Below are positions 45,957 to 54,537 of a stretch of 64,000 bases of DNA, in pieces. Both the position numbers and the translations under genes were made by a program. Location of the stretch: assembly GCA_902634935.1 (NCBI GenBank), contig CACPMF010000001.1, positions 52,614 through 116,613 on the forward strand, in the 5' to 3' direction. A model generated the notes under the pieces. That model worked only from the letters and a program-made list of their open reading frames with translations. It searched no databases and was not told where the DNA came from. This DNA is from an uncultured Pelagibacteraceae bacterium (GTDB lineage Bacteria > Pseudomonadota > Alphaproteobacteria > Pelagibacterales > Pelagibacteraceae). The number at the start of each line of letters is the position of its first letter. Within the stretch, counting starts at the first letter, position 1.

Positions 45957-46865
45957 ATGAAAAGAGATAACATCATAATTGGATCAAGAGGAAGTAAGCT
46001 TGCTATGATTTATGCAGAAAAGGTAAAGAGCGAGATATCAAAATTCTATTTTGGAAAAATTGAGATGAGAAAAATTATAACCACCGGTGATCAAAATCAA
46101 AATGAAAGACTTTCAAGTATGGGTGGAAAAGGAATGTTTTCGACAGATATTGAAAGAGAACTATTAGAAAATAAAATTGATATAGCCGTACATGCTCTAA
46201 AAGATATGCCATCTGCTGATACTAACGGACTAACAACAAATTGCTTTTTGAAAAGAAATTCACCAAATGAAATACTAATCAGTAAAAATTTAAAATTTAA
46301 TGATCTTAAGCGAGGATCAGTTATTGGCACGTCCTCATTTAGAAGAGAATATCAGTTAAGAAATATTAGAGCTGATTTGGTATATAAATTAATAAGAGGA
46401 AATGTTGATACAAGAATAAAAAAATTAGAAAACAATGAGTACGATGCAATCATCTTATCAAAAGCAGGAATAGACTCTTTAAATTTACAAAATAAAATTA
46501 CAGATGAATTTGATGTTGCAAAACTAGTTCCTTGCGCTGGACAAGGTATAATAGCAATACAATGCAATCAAAATAATCAAGATATACTTAGATTAATAGA
46601 GAAAATAAATGATAAACAAACTCGAATTATTGCAAATACAGAAAGAGAAGTTCTTAAAATATTAGAGGGAGATTGTGATACAGCCATAGGCGTTTTTGCA
46701 ATAATAAAGAAAAATAAAATTGAACTCACAGCAGAATTATTCTCTGTTGACGGAAAAAGCAGATTTTTTATCAAGGAAGATGATGACATAGAAAATCACA
46801 TGATTTTAGCAAAAAAGATTGCAGGAGACTTGAAGATTAAATCTAAAGGATCATATAAAGGTTAA
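45957..46865 (+). CDS. hemC: Hydroxymethylbilane synthase (porphobilinogen deaminase)
   Basis: The 302-residue enzyme has IIGSRGSKLAMIYAEKV, GGKGMFSTDIERELL, VHALKDMPSA, IGTSSFRREYQLR and RGNVDTRIKKLE, and the dipyrromethane-cofactor Cys in LEGDCDTAIGVF near residue 240. It polymerises four porphobilinogens. hemD follows after one base. hemE-hemH-hemJ lie at the other end of the window, so much of the pathway is encoded here. Confidence 0.96.
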   Translation: MKRDNIIIGSRGSKLAMIYAEKVKSEISKFYFGKIEMRKIITTGDQNQNERLSSMGGKGMFSTDIERELLENKIDIAVHALKDMPSADTNGLTTNCFLKRNSPNEILISKNLKFNDLKRGSVIGTSSFRREYQLRNIRADLVYKLIRGNVDTRIKKLENNEYDAIILSKAGIDSLNLQNKITDEFDVAKLVPCAGQGIIAIQCNQNNQDILRLIEKINDKQTRIIANTEREVLKILEGDCDTAIGVFAIIKKNKIELTAELFSVDGKSRFFIKEDDDIENHMILAKKIAGDLKIKSKGSYKG

Positions 46866-46866
46866 A

Positions 46867-47565
46867 ATGCACATACTATTAACAAGACCTCTAGAAGATT
46901 CCAAAGATTTGATTATGAGGTTTAAAGAACTAGGTCATCAAGTTTCACATTTGCCAGTAATAACAATTGAAAAAAAAGATTATGAGGACCCAAATTATAA
47001 TGAATTCAAAGGAATAATTTTTACAAGTTCTAACGCAATTAAATATTTAGACATTTCAAAAATAAATAAAGATATATTTTGTTTTTGTGTAGGAAATGCA
47101 ACAGAGAAAATTGCAAAAGAAAAAGGTTTTCAAAATATTTTTACTGCTGAAGGAAATGTTTCAAATTTGAAAGAAATAATTTTACAAAACTTCGATCCTA
47201 AAAATGGGAATTTAATTTATGTAAGTGGAGAGTTAGTTTCTTATGACTTGGACAAAGAGTTAAAATTAGAAGGTTACTATGTGAAAAGAATTATCAACTA
47301 TTCTGTAAGTTCCAATGAAAAATTATCTGATGAATTTGTAGGGCAATTAAAGAATTCTATACCAGAGATAGTTTTTATTTATTCAGAAAATAGTGCTCGT
47401 AGTTATCTAAACTTGCTAAAAAAATATAATTTAATTGATAATTGGATGGATACAAATTTAATGTGTTTAGGTGAAAAATCATCAGCTGTTCTTAACGAAA
47501 TAAAGTGGAAAAAAATATTTTTATTTAATCCTGGTGAAGAAGAATATTTACTATATAAAATTTAA
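46867..47565 (+). CDS. hemD: Uroporphyrinogen-III synthase
   Basis: The 232-residue protein shows the two-domain HemD pattern with weak conservation: ILLTRPLEDSKDLIMRFKELGH at the N-terminus, IIFTSSNAIKYL near 54, and VFIYSENSARSYLNLL near 175. It cyclises hydroxymethylbilane with inversion of ring D. The one-base gap after hemC and the same strand are strong support, since HemD sequences are usually poorly conserved. Confidence 0.9.
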   Translation: MHILLTRPLEDSKDLIMRFKELGHQVSHLPVITIEKKDYEDPNYNEFKGIIFTSSNAIKYLDISKINKDIFCFCVGNATEKIAKEKGFQNIFTAEGNVSNLKEIILQNFDPKNGNLIYVSGELVSYDLDKELKLEGYYVKRIINYSVSSNEKLSDEFVGQLKNSIPEIVFIYSENSARSYLNLLKKYNLIDNWMDTNLMCLGEKSSAVLNEIKWKKIFLFNPGEEEYLLYKI

Positions 47566-47568
47566 ATT

Positions 47569-48654
47569 ATGGAAGTCTTAAACAATTTTAAAAGCCTATT
47601 CTTATCAGTATGGGAAAAAGGTATCCTTGGGATAGATTTTTTTCAGATCCTGGTTGGTTTGGGAATTTTTCTTCTTTTTCTTATTTTTAGGGGCTTAATA
47701 AGCAGATTAATTATTAAAAAACTTGAAATAATTTCCAAACGTACAACTAATAAACTTGACGATACATTTGTTAAATCAATGATGGGGCCTGCAAGGTTTC
47801 TTCCAATTGTGTTAGGAGTTTTTTTTGCAAGTTATTATATGTCATTTTCTGAAGACATGAGAGATTTTGTAGACAATCTAAACAGGACACTAATAACCAT
47901 TTTAATATTTTGGATTATTCATCAAATAATAGAGCCAATTTCTTATATTTTAAGTGGATTAGATAAAATTTTAACAAGAGAACTAATAGGATGGATTATC
48001 AAATCTTTAAAAATTCTAATTTTTATTTTAGGTGCTGCTGCGGTTCTTGAGTTATGGGGAATTAAAATTGGACCAATTATTGCTGGTTTAGGTTTATTTG
48101 GAGTTGCTGTTGCATTAGGTGCGCAGGACTTATTTAAAAATTTAATTTCAGGAATTTTAGTTCTAGTTGAAAAAAGATTTAGGATGGGTGATTGGATCAG
48201 AGTAGATGGAATAATAGAGGGTGTTGTTGAAAAAATTGGATTTAGATCTACAGTGATAAGAAAATTTGACAAATCACTTGCAATAATTCCAAATTTTCAA
48301 TTTGCTGAAAATGCAGTAATAAATGTTAGTCAAACTACGAACTGGTTAATAAGTTGGATAATTACACTTCAATATGACACCACAGTTGATCAACTTAAAA
48401 CTATTAGGAATCAAATAGAAGAACATATAAATAAAAGTGAGGATTTTGATCAATCCATTGGAGTTGCTGTGAGAGTGGACAAATTTGCAGACAGTTCTAT
48501 AGATATGTATGTAAGATGTTTCAGTAAAACAAATAGTTGGAACGAATGGTTAAAAGTAAAAGAGAATTTGGCGCTTTCTATAAAGCAAATAGTTGAGACA
48601 AATAAAGCTTCTTTTGCATTTCCAAGCCAATCAATTTATGTAGAAAAAAAATGA
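47569..48654 (+). CDS. MscS-family mechanosensitive ion channel
   Basis: The 361-residue protein has four to five membrane segments, and the pore helix AGLGLFGVAVALGAQDLFKNLISG near residue 167, which is the TM3 Gly/Ala-rich motif of MscS. The MscS beta domain follows with KRFRMGDWIRVDGIIEGVVEKIGFRSTVIR. It releases osmolytes under hypoosmotic shock. It is followed by yggT with a four-base overlap. Confidence 0.92.
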   Translation: MEVLNNFKSLFLSVWEKGILGIDFFQILVGLGIFLLFLIFRGLISRLIIKKLEIISKRTTNKLDDTFVKSMMGPARFLPIVLGVFFASYYMSFSEDMRDFVDNLNRTLITILIFWIIHQIIEPISYILSGLDKILTRELIGWIIKSLKILIFILGAAAVLELWGIKIGPIIAGLGLFGVAVALGAQDLFKNLISGILVLVEKRFRMGDWIRVDGIIEGVVEKIGFRSTVIRKFDKSLAIIPNFQFAENAVINVSQTTNWLISWIITLQYDTTVDQLKTIRNQIEEHINKSEDFDQSIGVAVRVDKFADSSIDMYVRCFSKTNSWNEWLKVKENLALSIKQIVETNKASFAFPSQSIYVEKK

Positions 48655-48944
48655 TAGCTATTTATTACTTAGCTCTTCAAGTTTTGAAATTGTATTCTTA
48701 TGTGGTAATTGGCTATGTAATATTAAGCTGGTTGGTCGGTTTTAATATCATAAATACTTCAAATAGATTTGTTTATTCCATATTACAGTTTGGTTATAGG
48801 TTTACAGAACCAGCCCTTTCAAGAATTCGAAGATTTCTTCCTAATTTAGGTGCTTTTGACATTTCCCCTATCATTCTTCTTTTGTTGATATGGTTTGTAG
48901 AAATGTGTATGAAGCTCTACTTAGCACCAATTATATTTAATTAA
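48651..48944 (+). CDS. YggT family membrane protein
   Basis: The 97-residue protein has two membrane helices joined by FTEPALSRIRRFLPNLGAFDISPI, which is the YggT signature. YggT proteins take part in osmotic or potassium-related shock tolerance and thylakoid/cell-division membrane organisation in other organisms; the role here is unknown. It overlaps the mscS stop by four bases (ATGA), which favours an osmostress link. folD follows after three bases. Confidence 0.9.
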   Translation: MIAIYYLALQVLKLYSYVVIGYVILSWLVGFNIINTSNRFVYSILQFGYRFTEPALSRIRRFLPNLGAFDISPIILLLLIWFVEMCMKLYLAPIIFN

Positions 48945-48947
48945 TTT

Positions 48948-49796
48948 ATGATTTTAATCGATGGAAAAAAAGCTGCGGCTGAACTTAGACAGGAACTTAA
49001 AGAAGAAGTTTCTGAATTAAAAAAAAAATTTAAGCAGGCCCCTGGTTTAACAGTAATACTAATAGGAGATTTAACTCCTAGTCAAATTTATGTGAGAAAT
49101 AAGGAGAAATCAGCAATTGAGGTAGGCTTGAAATCTGATGTAATAAGGTATCCAGACTCAGTCGAAGAAAAAACTGTTTTAGAAAAAATTGAAGAGCTAA
49201 ATAAAGATAATAGTGTTTCAGGAATTTTAGTACAGCTTCCACTGCCAAAACATATTGATAAACAGAAAGTTATTGAGGCTATTGATCCAGCAAAAGATGT
49301 TGATGGATTTCATCCTATGAATGTTGGTAATTTATCTTCCGGATATGAAAGCTCAATTCCATGTACACCTCTTGGATGTTATCTACTTATTAAAAAAATT
49401 GAACCTAACTTAAACGGAAAAAAGGCAGTTGTAGTTGGTAGATCAAATTTAAACGGAAAGCCCATGACACAATTATTATTAAAGGAAAATTGTACTGTAA
49501 CTATCACTCATTCAAAAACAAAAGATTTAAAAGCAGAGTGTTTAGAGGGGGATATTATAGTAGCAGCAGTTGGTATCCCTGAATTAGTAAAAGGTGACTG
49601 GGTTAAAAAAGATGCAATTGTTATAGATGTTGGAATTAATAAAACGGAAAAAGGTATAGTTGGAGATGTAGCATTTGATGAAGTTTCAAAAGTTGCAAAA
49701 GCATTAACACCCGTTCCTGGAGGTGTTGGCCCAATGACTATCGCGTGTTTACTAAAAAACACAATAGATTGTTTCAAAAGATCACAAAAAAATTAA
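48948..49796 (+). CDS. folD: Bifunctional methylenetetrahydrofolate dehydrogenase/methenyltetrahydrofolate cyclohydrolase
   Basis: The 282-residue enzyme has SQIYVRNKEKSAIEVG with the catalytic Lys near residue 56, VQLPLPKHID, DVDGFHPMN, PCTPLGCY, VVGRSNLNGKPM and PVPGGVGPMT. It interconverts methylene-, methenyl- and formyl-THF with NADP. It provides one-carbon units for MnmEG modification and purine synthesis, both encoded in this window. The start is ATG 48948. Confidence 0.97.
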   Translation: MILIDGKKAAAELRQELKEEVSELKKKFKQAPGLTVILIGDLTPSQIYVRNKEKSAIEVGLKSDVIRYPDSVEEKTVLEKIEELNKDNSVSGILVQLPLPKHIDKQKVIEAIDPAKDVDGFHPMNVGNLSSGYESSIPCTPLGCYLLIKKIEPNLNGKKAVVVGRSNLNGKPMTQLLLKENCTVTITHSKTKDLKAECLEGDIIVAAVGIPELVKGDWVKKDAIVIDVGINKTEKGIVGDVAFDEVSKVAKALTPVPGGVGPMTIACLLKNTIDCFKRSQKN

Positions 49797-49805
49797 ATTA
49801 TTACT

Positions 49806-50864
49806 GTGAAAAAATTAGCAATTTTTATTGTTATTTTTTTAACTTATAATTCATTCACAATAAGTATGGAAAATAAACCTTATCATCACTTACCAGATGG
49901 GACATTTAGAAATCCAGAGGGATCCCCTGAGAGAAATAAAAATTTTAATTGGTCATTTAAAAAGTTTAGACAAGAAAAAAAAAATTTGGATATGACTGTT
50001 CCAAGTGATCATGTTGTAGAAAAAAGTAATGTAATTAAAGAATTTAATACCCTAAAAAATGACGATTATATTGGTTGGATTGGGCATGCTACTTTTTTGA
50101 TTAAATTAGGTGAGACCACGATTATTACAGATCCTGTTTTTTCTAAAAACGCTGGACCACTTATATTTGGGCCCAAAAGATTTACTGAACCAGCTTTAAA
50201 TTTAGATGAATTACCAGAAATTAATTTATTCTTACTAACCCACAACCATTATGATCATCAAGATATGAGTACAATAAGAAAATTTCCATATAAGCAAGCA
50301 AAGGTAATGCTTCCTCTAAAACTAGGAAAATATTTTAAACGGTATAAGGACGTTAATGAAATGGATTGGTACGACGAGATCACAGTGAATAATGATTTAA
50401 AAGTAACTTTTTTACCTGCAGTTCATTGGTCTAAGAGAAGCTTGACGGATACTAATAAAACTTTATGGGGAAATTTTTTGATTAATTACAAGGGCAAAAA
50501 AATACTTTTTGCTTGTGATACAGGTGTTGGAAATATTTACAAAGATCTTGGTGAGAAATATGGACCAATAGATTTAACAATTTTAAATATAGGTGCTTAT
50601 AACTTTTACCCAATGGCACCCTATAAAGATAAATCAACTTATCACACAAATCCAGAGGAAGCATTGAGCATAGCCAGAAATCTCAAAAGTAAAAAGGTTT
50701 TAGGAATGCACTGGGGAACTTTTGTACTTTCCTTAGAACCAATTATGGAGCCAAGGAAAAGATTTAAAGATAATGCACAAAACTACGGATATAAAAGTGA
50801 TGAAGCGTTAATTTTTAAAATTGGAGAGTTTCAATCACTTAAAAAACTTCTTAATTATAATTAA
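49806..50864 (+). CDS. Exported metallo-beta-lactamase fold hydrolase (UlaG/NAPE-PLD-like)
   Basis: The 352-residue protein starts at GTG 49806 and has an N-terminal hydrophobic signal (KKLAIFIVIFLTYNSFTI). The MBL fold is shown by IGHATFLIKLGETTIITDPVF and LLTHNHYDHQDM near residue 140, then FLPAVHWSKRS and FACDTGVGN, and a late MHWGTFVLS. These match the NAPE-PLD/UlaG-like branch with an HxHxDH metal site. The substrate is unknown; phosphodiester or lactone bonds are possible. Its stop overlaps the convergent GSDH gene by four bases. Confidence 0.85.
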   Translation: MKKLAIFIVIFLTYNSFTISMENKPYHHLPDGTFRNPEGSPERNKNFNWSFKKFRQEKKNLDMTVPSDHVVEKSNVIKEFNTLKNDDYIGWIGHATFLIKLGETTIITDPVFSKNAGPLIFGPKRFTEPALNLDELPEINLFLLTHNHYDHQDMSTIRKFPYKQAKVMLPLKLGKYFKRYKDVNEMDWYDEITVNNDLKVTFLPAVHWSKRSLTDTNKTLWGNFLINYKGKKILFACDTGVGNIYKDLGEKYGPIDLTILNIGAYNFYPMAPYKDKSTYHTNPEEALSIARNLKSKKVLGMHWGTFVLSLEPIMEPRKRFKDNAQNYGYKSDEALIFKIGEFQSLKKLLNYN

Positions 50865-51922
50865 TTTTTTTTCATTAACCAGAGCCCATTTTCATTTAGA
50901 AAATAAATTTTACCAGATACAGGGTGAACTTGAATATCTCTAATTCTTCCAATTTCTCCTTTAAAAATAATCTCTTCGTTTACTTTATTTAAGTCATCAA
51001 ATTTCAATTTCCTTAAAGATTGATCTTTAAGAGATGTAATTAACGCATGACCATTCCATTCATTAAATTCCTCACCCTTATAAATAGTAATTGCACTTGT
51101 TGCTATTGAAGGTACCCAATATTTTATTGCTTTTGTAAATCCTGGTTTCCATTTAGGACCTATAGGTAAACCCGAATAATTCTTTCCTCCCCAACCAAGA
51201 ATTTTCCAGCCATAATTTTCACCTTTTTTTGCTTCACCAAACCAATCTCCACCTTTAGCACCGTGATTACTCATATAAACTTTACCGTCAAAAGGTGAAA
51301 CAGTCAGTCCTTGGGGATTTCTAATACCAATTTGATAAATTTCAGGTAACCAGTCGGGTTTTCCATCAAATTTAGGATTATCATTTGGAATACTTCCATC
51401 TAAATGAATTCTGATTATGCTACCTGGATGTTTTGATGCATCTTGTGCAATCATTCCTTTGCCTCTTTCACCAGCTGACGCATAAAGATATTTACCCTTA
51501 ATAGCTAATCTAGAACCAAAGTGATAGCCAGAATCTATTGGTGGATTAGCTTGGAATATATTTTTAAAAACTAAATTTTTTTTATCTAAATTTGCTAAAG
51601 CTATTGAGGTACTAGTCTTCCTATTTCCTCTATTTTCTGTATATGAAATCCAAACTTTATTTTCTTGATGTAGAATATCAAGCAGCCCTCCTTGTCCATC
51701 TTCCAAAAAATTAAGATTGTGCTTAACATCGTTAACTTGATTATTAATAATATTTACAATTTTAATGAGACCACTTTTTTCAGTTATTATCATTTCATCA
51801 TTATTTAAAAAAGAAGAGCCCCAAGGATTATTTAAATTAGCGATCTTTACAAATTTAAAGTTTTCTGAATTAGCTTTTGAAAATGAAAGTATAAAAATAA
51901 ATAGAAAAAAAAATTTTTTCAC
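50861..51922 (-). CDS. Periplasmic GSDH/PQQ-type sugar dehydrogenase (Asd/YliI-like beta propeller)
   Basis: I place the start at GTG 51922, which follows the SDR stop by one base; the longer open frame includes 12 residues of SDR overlap. A signal peptide (KKFFFLFIFILSFSKANS) follows at once. Residues beyond about 22 have the glucose/sorbosone dehydrogenase fold: PWGSSFLNNDEMIITEKSG, ENRGNRKTSTSIALA, GIRNPQGLTVSPFDG and NYGWKILGWGGKNY. These enzymes are PQQ-dependent soluble dehydrogenases. Whether this organism makes PQQ is not visible. The propeller could also bind another cofactor. Confidence 0.82.
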   Translation of the reverse strand: MKKFFFLFIFILSFSKANSENFKFVKIANLNNPWGSSFLNNDEMIITEKSGLIKIVNIINNQVNDVKHNLNFLEDGQGGLLDILHQENKVWISYTENRGNRKTSTSIALANLDKKNLVFKNIFQANPPIDSGYHFGSRLAIKGKYLYASAGERGKGMIAQDASKHPGSIIRIHLDGSIPNDNPKFDGKPDWLPEIYQIGIRNPQGLTVSPFDGKVYMSNHGAKGGDWFGEAKKGENYGWKILGWGGKNYSGLPIGPKWKPGFTKAIKYWVPSIATSAITIYKGEEFNEWNGHALITSLKDQSLRKLKFDDLNKVNEEIIFKGEIGRIRDIQVHPVSGKIYFLNENGLWLMKKN

Positions 51923-51923
51923 T

Positions 51924-52634
51924 CTAGGATAGCTTTGATCTTCCACCATCAACTGCAATTATTTGACCTGTAACCCAAGAACTTTCCTCAGTAATCAAAA
52001 ATTTTGCTAGTGAAGCAGAGTCTTTCCCCTCTCCAATTCTTTTAAGAGGATGTGCTTTAGCAATTCCCTCTGCTAAAACTTTATTTTTTAACATTGGTTC
52101 AGCTATTTTTGAATTTGTTAAACTAGGTGCAATACAATTGACTCTGATATTTGGAGCAAATTCAGCAGCTAATGACACGGTAAGTCCCTCAACAGCTGCT
52201 TTTGTTGATGCAATTATTGAGTGATTAGTAAAACCTCTTTGAGCTGCAACTGTTGAAAATAGTACTACTGACCCCTTATTTTTTTTTAATGACTCTTGGT
52301 ACCCTTTTATTAAATCTATCGCAGAGTAAAGATTAAGCTTCATACATTTATTTAAATCAGCTTCAGTTATCATCCTGAATGGCTTTAGATCTATTGAACC
52401 CACACAGTATGCTATACCTTTAACATCCTCTATGTCTGACTTTAATTTTTCTACAAAACCATCATTTAATACGTTGACTATAGAATAATCGCAGTTAAAT
52501 TTTTCAGATAAAGATTTGGTCTGATCTTCATCTCTACCAACTAGGTGAATTTCTTTACCTGCTGAGTATAGCTGTTCTGCTAAATTAGATCCTATTGATC
52601 CTGTTGCTCCAACTACTAAATATTTATCTGACAT
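51924..52634 (-). CDS. Short-chain dehydrogenase/reductase (catalytic Tyr absent)
   Basis: The 236-residue protein has the Rossmann motif VVGATGSIGSNLAEQ, the catalytic-Asn region KLNLYSAI near 99-106 and FSTVAAQRGF, with Ser127. The YxxxK motif is altered: the Lys of ASTKAAVEG (residue 145) is present but Ile stands where Tyr is expected (141). The C-terminus SSWVTGQIIAVDGG is usual. It is divergent from the photolyase homologue across 28 bases and couples to the GSDH gene. It may be a non-catalytic or atypical SDR. Confidence 0.86.
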   Translation of the reverse strand: MSDKYLVVGATGSIGSNLAEQLYSAGKEIHLVGRDEDQTKSLSEKFNCDYSIVNVLNDGFVEKLKSDIEDVKGIAYCVGSIDLKPFRMITEADLNKCMKLNLYSAIDLIKGYQESLKKNKGSVVLFSTVAAQRGFTNHSIIASTKAAVEGLTVSLAAEFAPNIRVNCIAPSLTNSKIAEPMLKNKVLAEGIAKAHPLKRIGEGKDSASLAKFLITEESSWVTGQIIAVDGGRSKLS

Positions 52635-52662
52635 ATTTTTTTTGAAGAGTTATATATAGGTT

Positions 52663-54156
52663 ATGAAATTATTTTTTCTACTAGGAAACCAACTATTTGA
52701 CGAAAAATACTTAGAAAAGTTTAAAAAAGATCATATTTTTTATATGGCTGAGGATTTTCAACTTTGCACTTATGAAAAACACCATAAAAACAAAATTTTA
52801 CTGTTTCTTTCGTCCATGCGGTCGCATGCCGATAGATTAAAAAAAAGTAAATTTAAAATTGAATATTCAACAATAGAGGAAAAGACATTTAAACTAGACT
52901 ACACAGAAAAATTAAAAAAAATTATAAAATCAAAAAAAATTACCGAAATTTCTAGCTTCGAAATTGAAGATAAATTTTTTGAAAAAAAAATAAGTAATTT
53001 CACCAAAAAAGAAAATATTAATTGGAATATTGTCCAAACACCGATGTTTTTGAATTCAAGAGAAAACTTTAAAAAATATCTATCAAAATCAAAAAAACCT
53101 TTTATGGCTGTCTTTTATAAAGATACACGAAGAGAATTAGACATTTTAATTAAAAAAGATGGAACCCCCGAGGGAGGAAAGTGGAGTTTTGATGAAGATA
53201 ATAGGAACAAACTACCAAAAAATATTTCAATTCCAAAATTTCCAAAAATAAAAGAAACATCTCATACAAAAAAATTAAAACTTATTATTGAAAAATACTT
53301 TAAAGATCATCCTGGAAATGTGGAGAACTTTTGGTTTGCAACGGAATATGAGGATGTCATTAAGCTATTAAATTTTTTTATTAAGGAAAAATCTAATTTA
53401 TTCGGTGATTACGAGGATGCTGTTGATCAAAAAGACAATATATTATTTCATAGTGCATTGAGTCCTTACATTAATTTAGGATTAATTACCCCTGAGCTTA
53501 TAATAAAAAAAACCTTAGATTTTCATAAGAAAAATAAAATTAGATTAAATTCATTAGAGGGATATATCCGACAAGTTATAGGGTGGAGAGAATTTATGAG
53601 AGGTATTTATCAAAGTTATTCTAATGAAATGGAAACGAGAAACTTCTTTAAACAAAATAGAAAAATGAAAAAAAGTTGGTACGATGGATCAACTGGCCTT
53701 CCACCATTAGATTACGCAATCAAGAACGCGTTAAAATATGGATGGTCACATCACATAGAGAGATTAATGATTTTGTCTAACATTATGAACCTTTGTGAAA
53801 TAAAACCTAACATCGTTTATAAATGGTTTATGGAAATGTTTGTTGATTCATCTGATTGGGTAATGGTTCCAAATGTTTATGGTATGGGCTTGTTTAGTGA
53901 TGGAGGTATTTTTGCAACCAAACCTTACATTTGTGGATCCAGTTATTTTATGAAGATGATGGACTTTAAAAAAGGAGAATGGTGCAACACAATGGATGGT
54001 TTGTACTGGAGGTTTATCAATAGGAATAGAAATTTTTTTTTAAAAAACCCAAGATTGTCGATGATGGTGAGAATTTTTGATAAAATGAAAGCTGAAAGAA
54101 AAAAACTCATATTAGCAGAGGCAGAAAAATTTATAAAACAAAATACAATCCAGTGA
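52663..54156 (+). CDS. Cryptochrome/photolyase family protein (PhrB/FeS-BCP-like, lacking Fe-S cysteines)
   Basis: The 497-residue protein has an N-terminal Rossmann-like domain (FFLLGNQLFDEKYLEK) and a C-terminal FAD-binding helical domain with YIRQVIGWREFMRGIY near residue 303, GLPPLDYAIKNALKYGWSHHIERLM near 345-370, and VPNVYGMGLFSDGG. The Fe-S cysteines of Agrobacterium PhrB are not conserved: the first is Pro (GLPPL), the CxxC loop is absent, and only Cys441 near GLYWRF remains. It should repair or sense UV damage with FAD. A DUF2256 gene overlaps the 3' end. Confidence 0.88.
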   Translation: MKLFFLLGNQLFDEKYLEKFKKDHIFYMAEDFQLCTYEKHHKNKILLFLSSMRSHADRLKKSKFKIEYSTIEEKTFKLDYTEKLKKIIKSKKITEISSFEIEDKFFEKKISNFTKKENINWNIVQTPMFLNSRENFKKYLSKSKKPFMAVFYKDTRRELDILIKKDGTPEGGKWSFDEDNRNKLPKNISIPKFPKIKETSHTKKLKLIIEKYFKDHPGNVENFWFATEYEDVIKLLNFFIKEKSNLFGDYEDAVDQKDNILFHSALSPYINLGLITPELIIKKTLDFHKKNKIRLNSLEGYIRQVIGWREFMRGIYQSYSNEMETRNFFKQNRKMKKSWYDGSTGLPPLDYAIKNALKYGWSHHIERLMILSNIMNLCEIKPNIVYKWFMEMFVDSSDWVMVPNVYGMGLFSDGGIFATKPYICGSSYFMKMMDFKKGEWCNTMDGLYWRFINRNRNFFLKNPRLSMMVRIFDKMKAERKKLILAEAEKFIKQNTIQ

Positions 54157-54278
54157 AAAAACAAAATCTACCTTCTAAAATATGCCCAATATGCAAAAGA
54201 TCATTTGCATGGAGACGAAAATGGAAGTTGAACTGGGAACGAGTTAAATATTGTTCTAAAAAGTGTTCGAGATCTTAA
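54153..54278 (+). CDS. DUF2256 zinc-ribbon-like mini protein
   Basis: A 41-residue product starts at GTG 54153 and overlaps the photolyase stop (GTGA). It has KICPICKRSFAWRRKWK and WERVKYCSKKCSRS, which gives CxxC-x19-CxxxC and the conserved WRRKW core of DUF2256. Proteins of this family are often found next to photolyase/cryptochrome genes in marine bacteria. The four Cys probably bind zinc. It is too short for typical gene finders, but the family match and the coupling are clear. Confidence 0.9.
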   Translation: MKKQNLPSKICPICKRSFAWRRKWKLNWERVKYCSKKCSRS

Positions 54279-54279
54279 G

Positions 54280-54507
54280 TTAGCAGCAAGAGCAACTACT
54301 TTTTTTTTCTTTTTTTATCTTTTCAGGATTATCTTTTTCTATTTTATTTTGAATAACTTTAGACTCTTCAAAAACTTTTTTCTTTAAAATTTTATCCTCG
54401 ATATAGGCATACAATGAACTAAAACCTAGTTTAGAAGCTCTTTTTTCTTCATAGGCTCTTCTTCCTTTTAAGTTTTCAATAATTTCTAATATTTGAGGAT
54501 TATTCAT
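54280..54507 (-). CDS. Small Cys-tailed hypothetical protein
   Basis: The 75-residue protein has a helical N-terminus (NPQILEIIENLKGRRAYEEKRASKLGFSSLYAYIED), a Lys/Glu-rich middle, and ends in SCSCC, with all three Cys in the last four residues. It starts at ATG 54507 and its stop is one base from the DUF2256 stop. It has no known family that I recognise. Its place between two photolyase homologues suggests a function linked to metal or redox, but that is inference only. Confidence 0.6.
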   Translation of the reverse strand: MNNPQILEIIENLKGRRAYEEKRASKLGFSSLYAYIEDKILKKKVFEESKVIQNKIEKDNPEKIKKEKKSSCSCC

Positions 54508-54537
54508 AGAAATAATTTATATCACATAAAATTTTTA

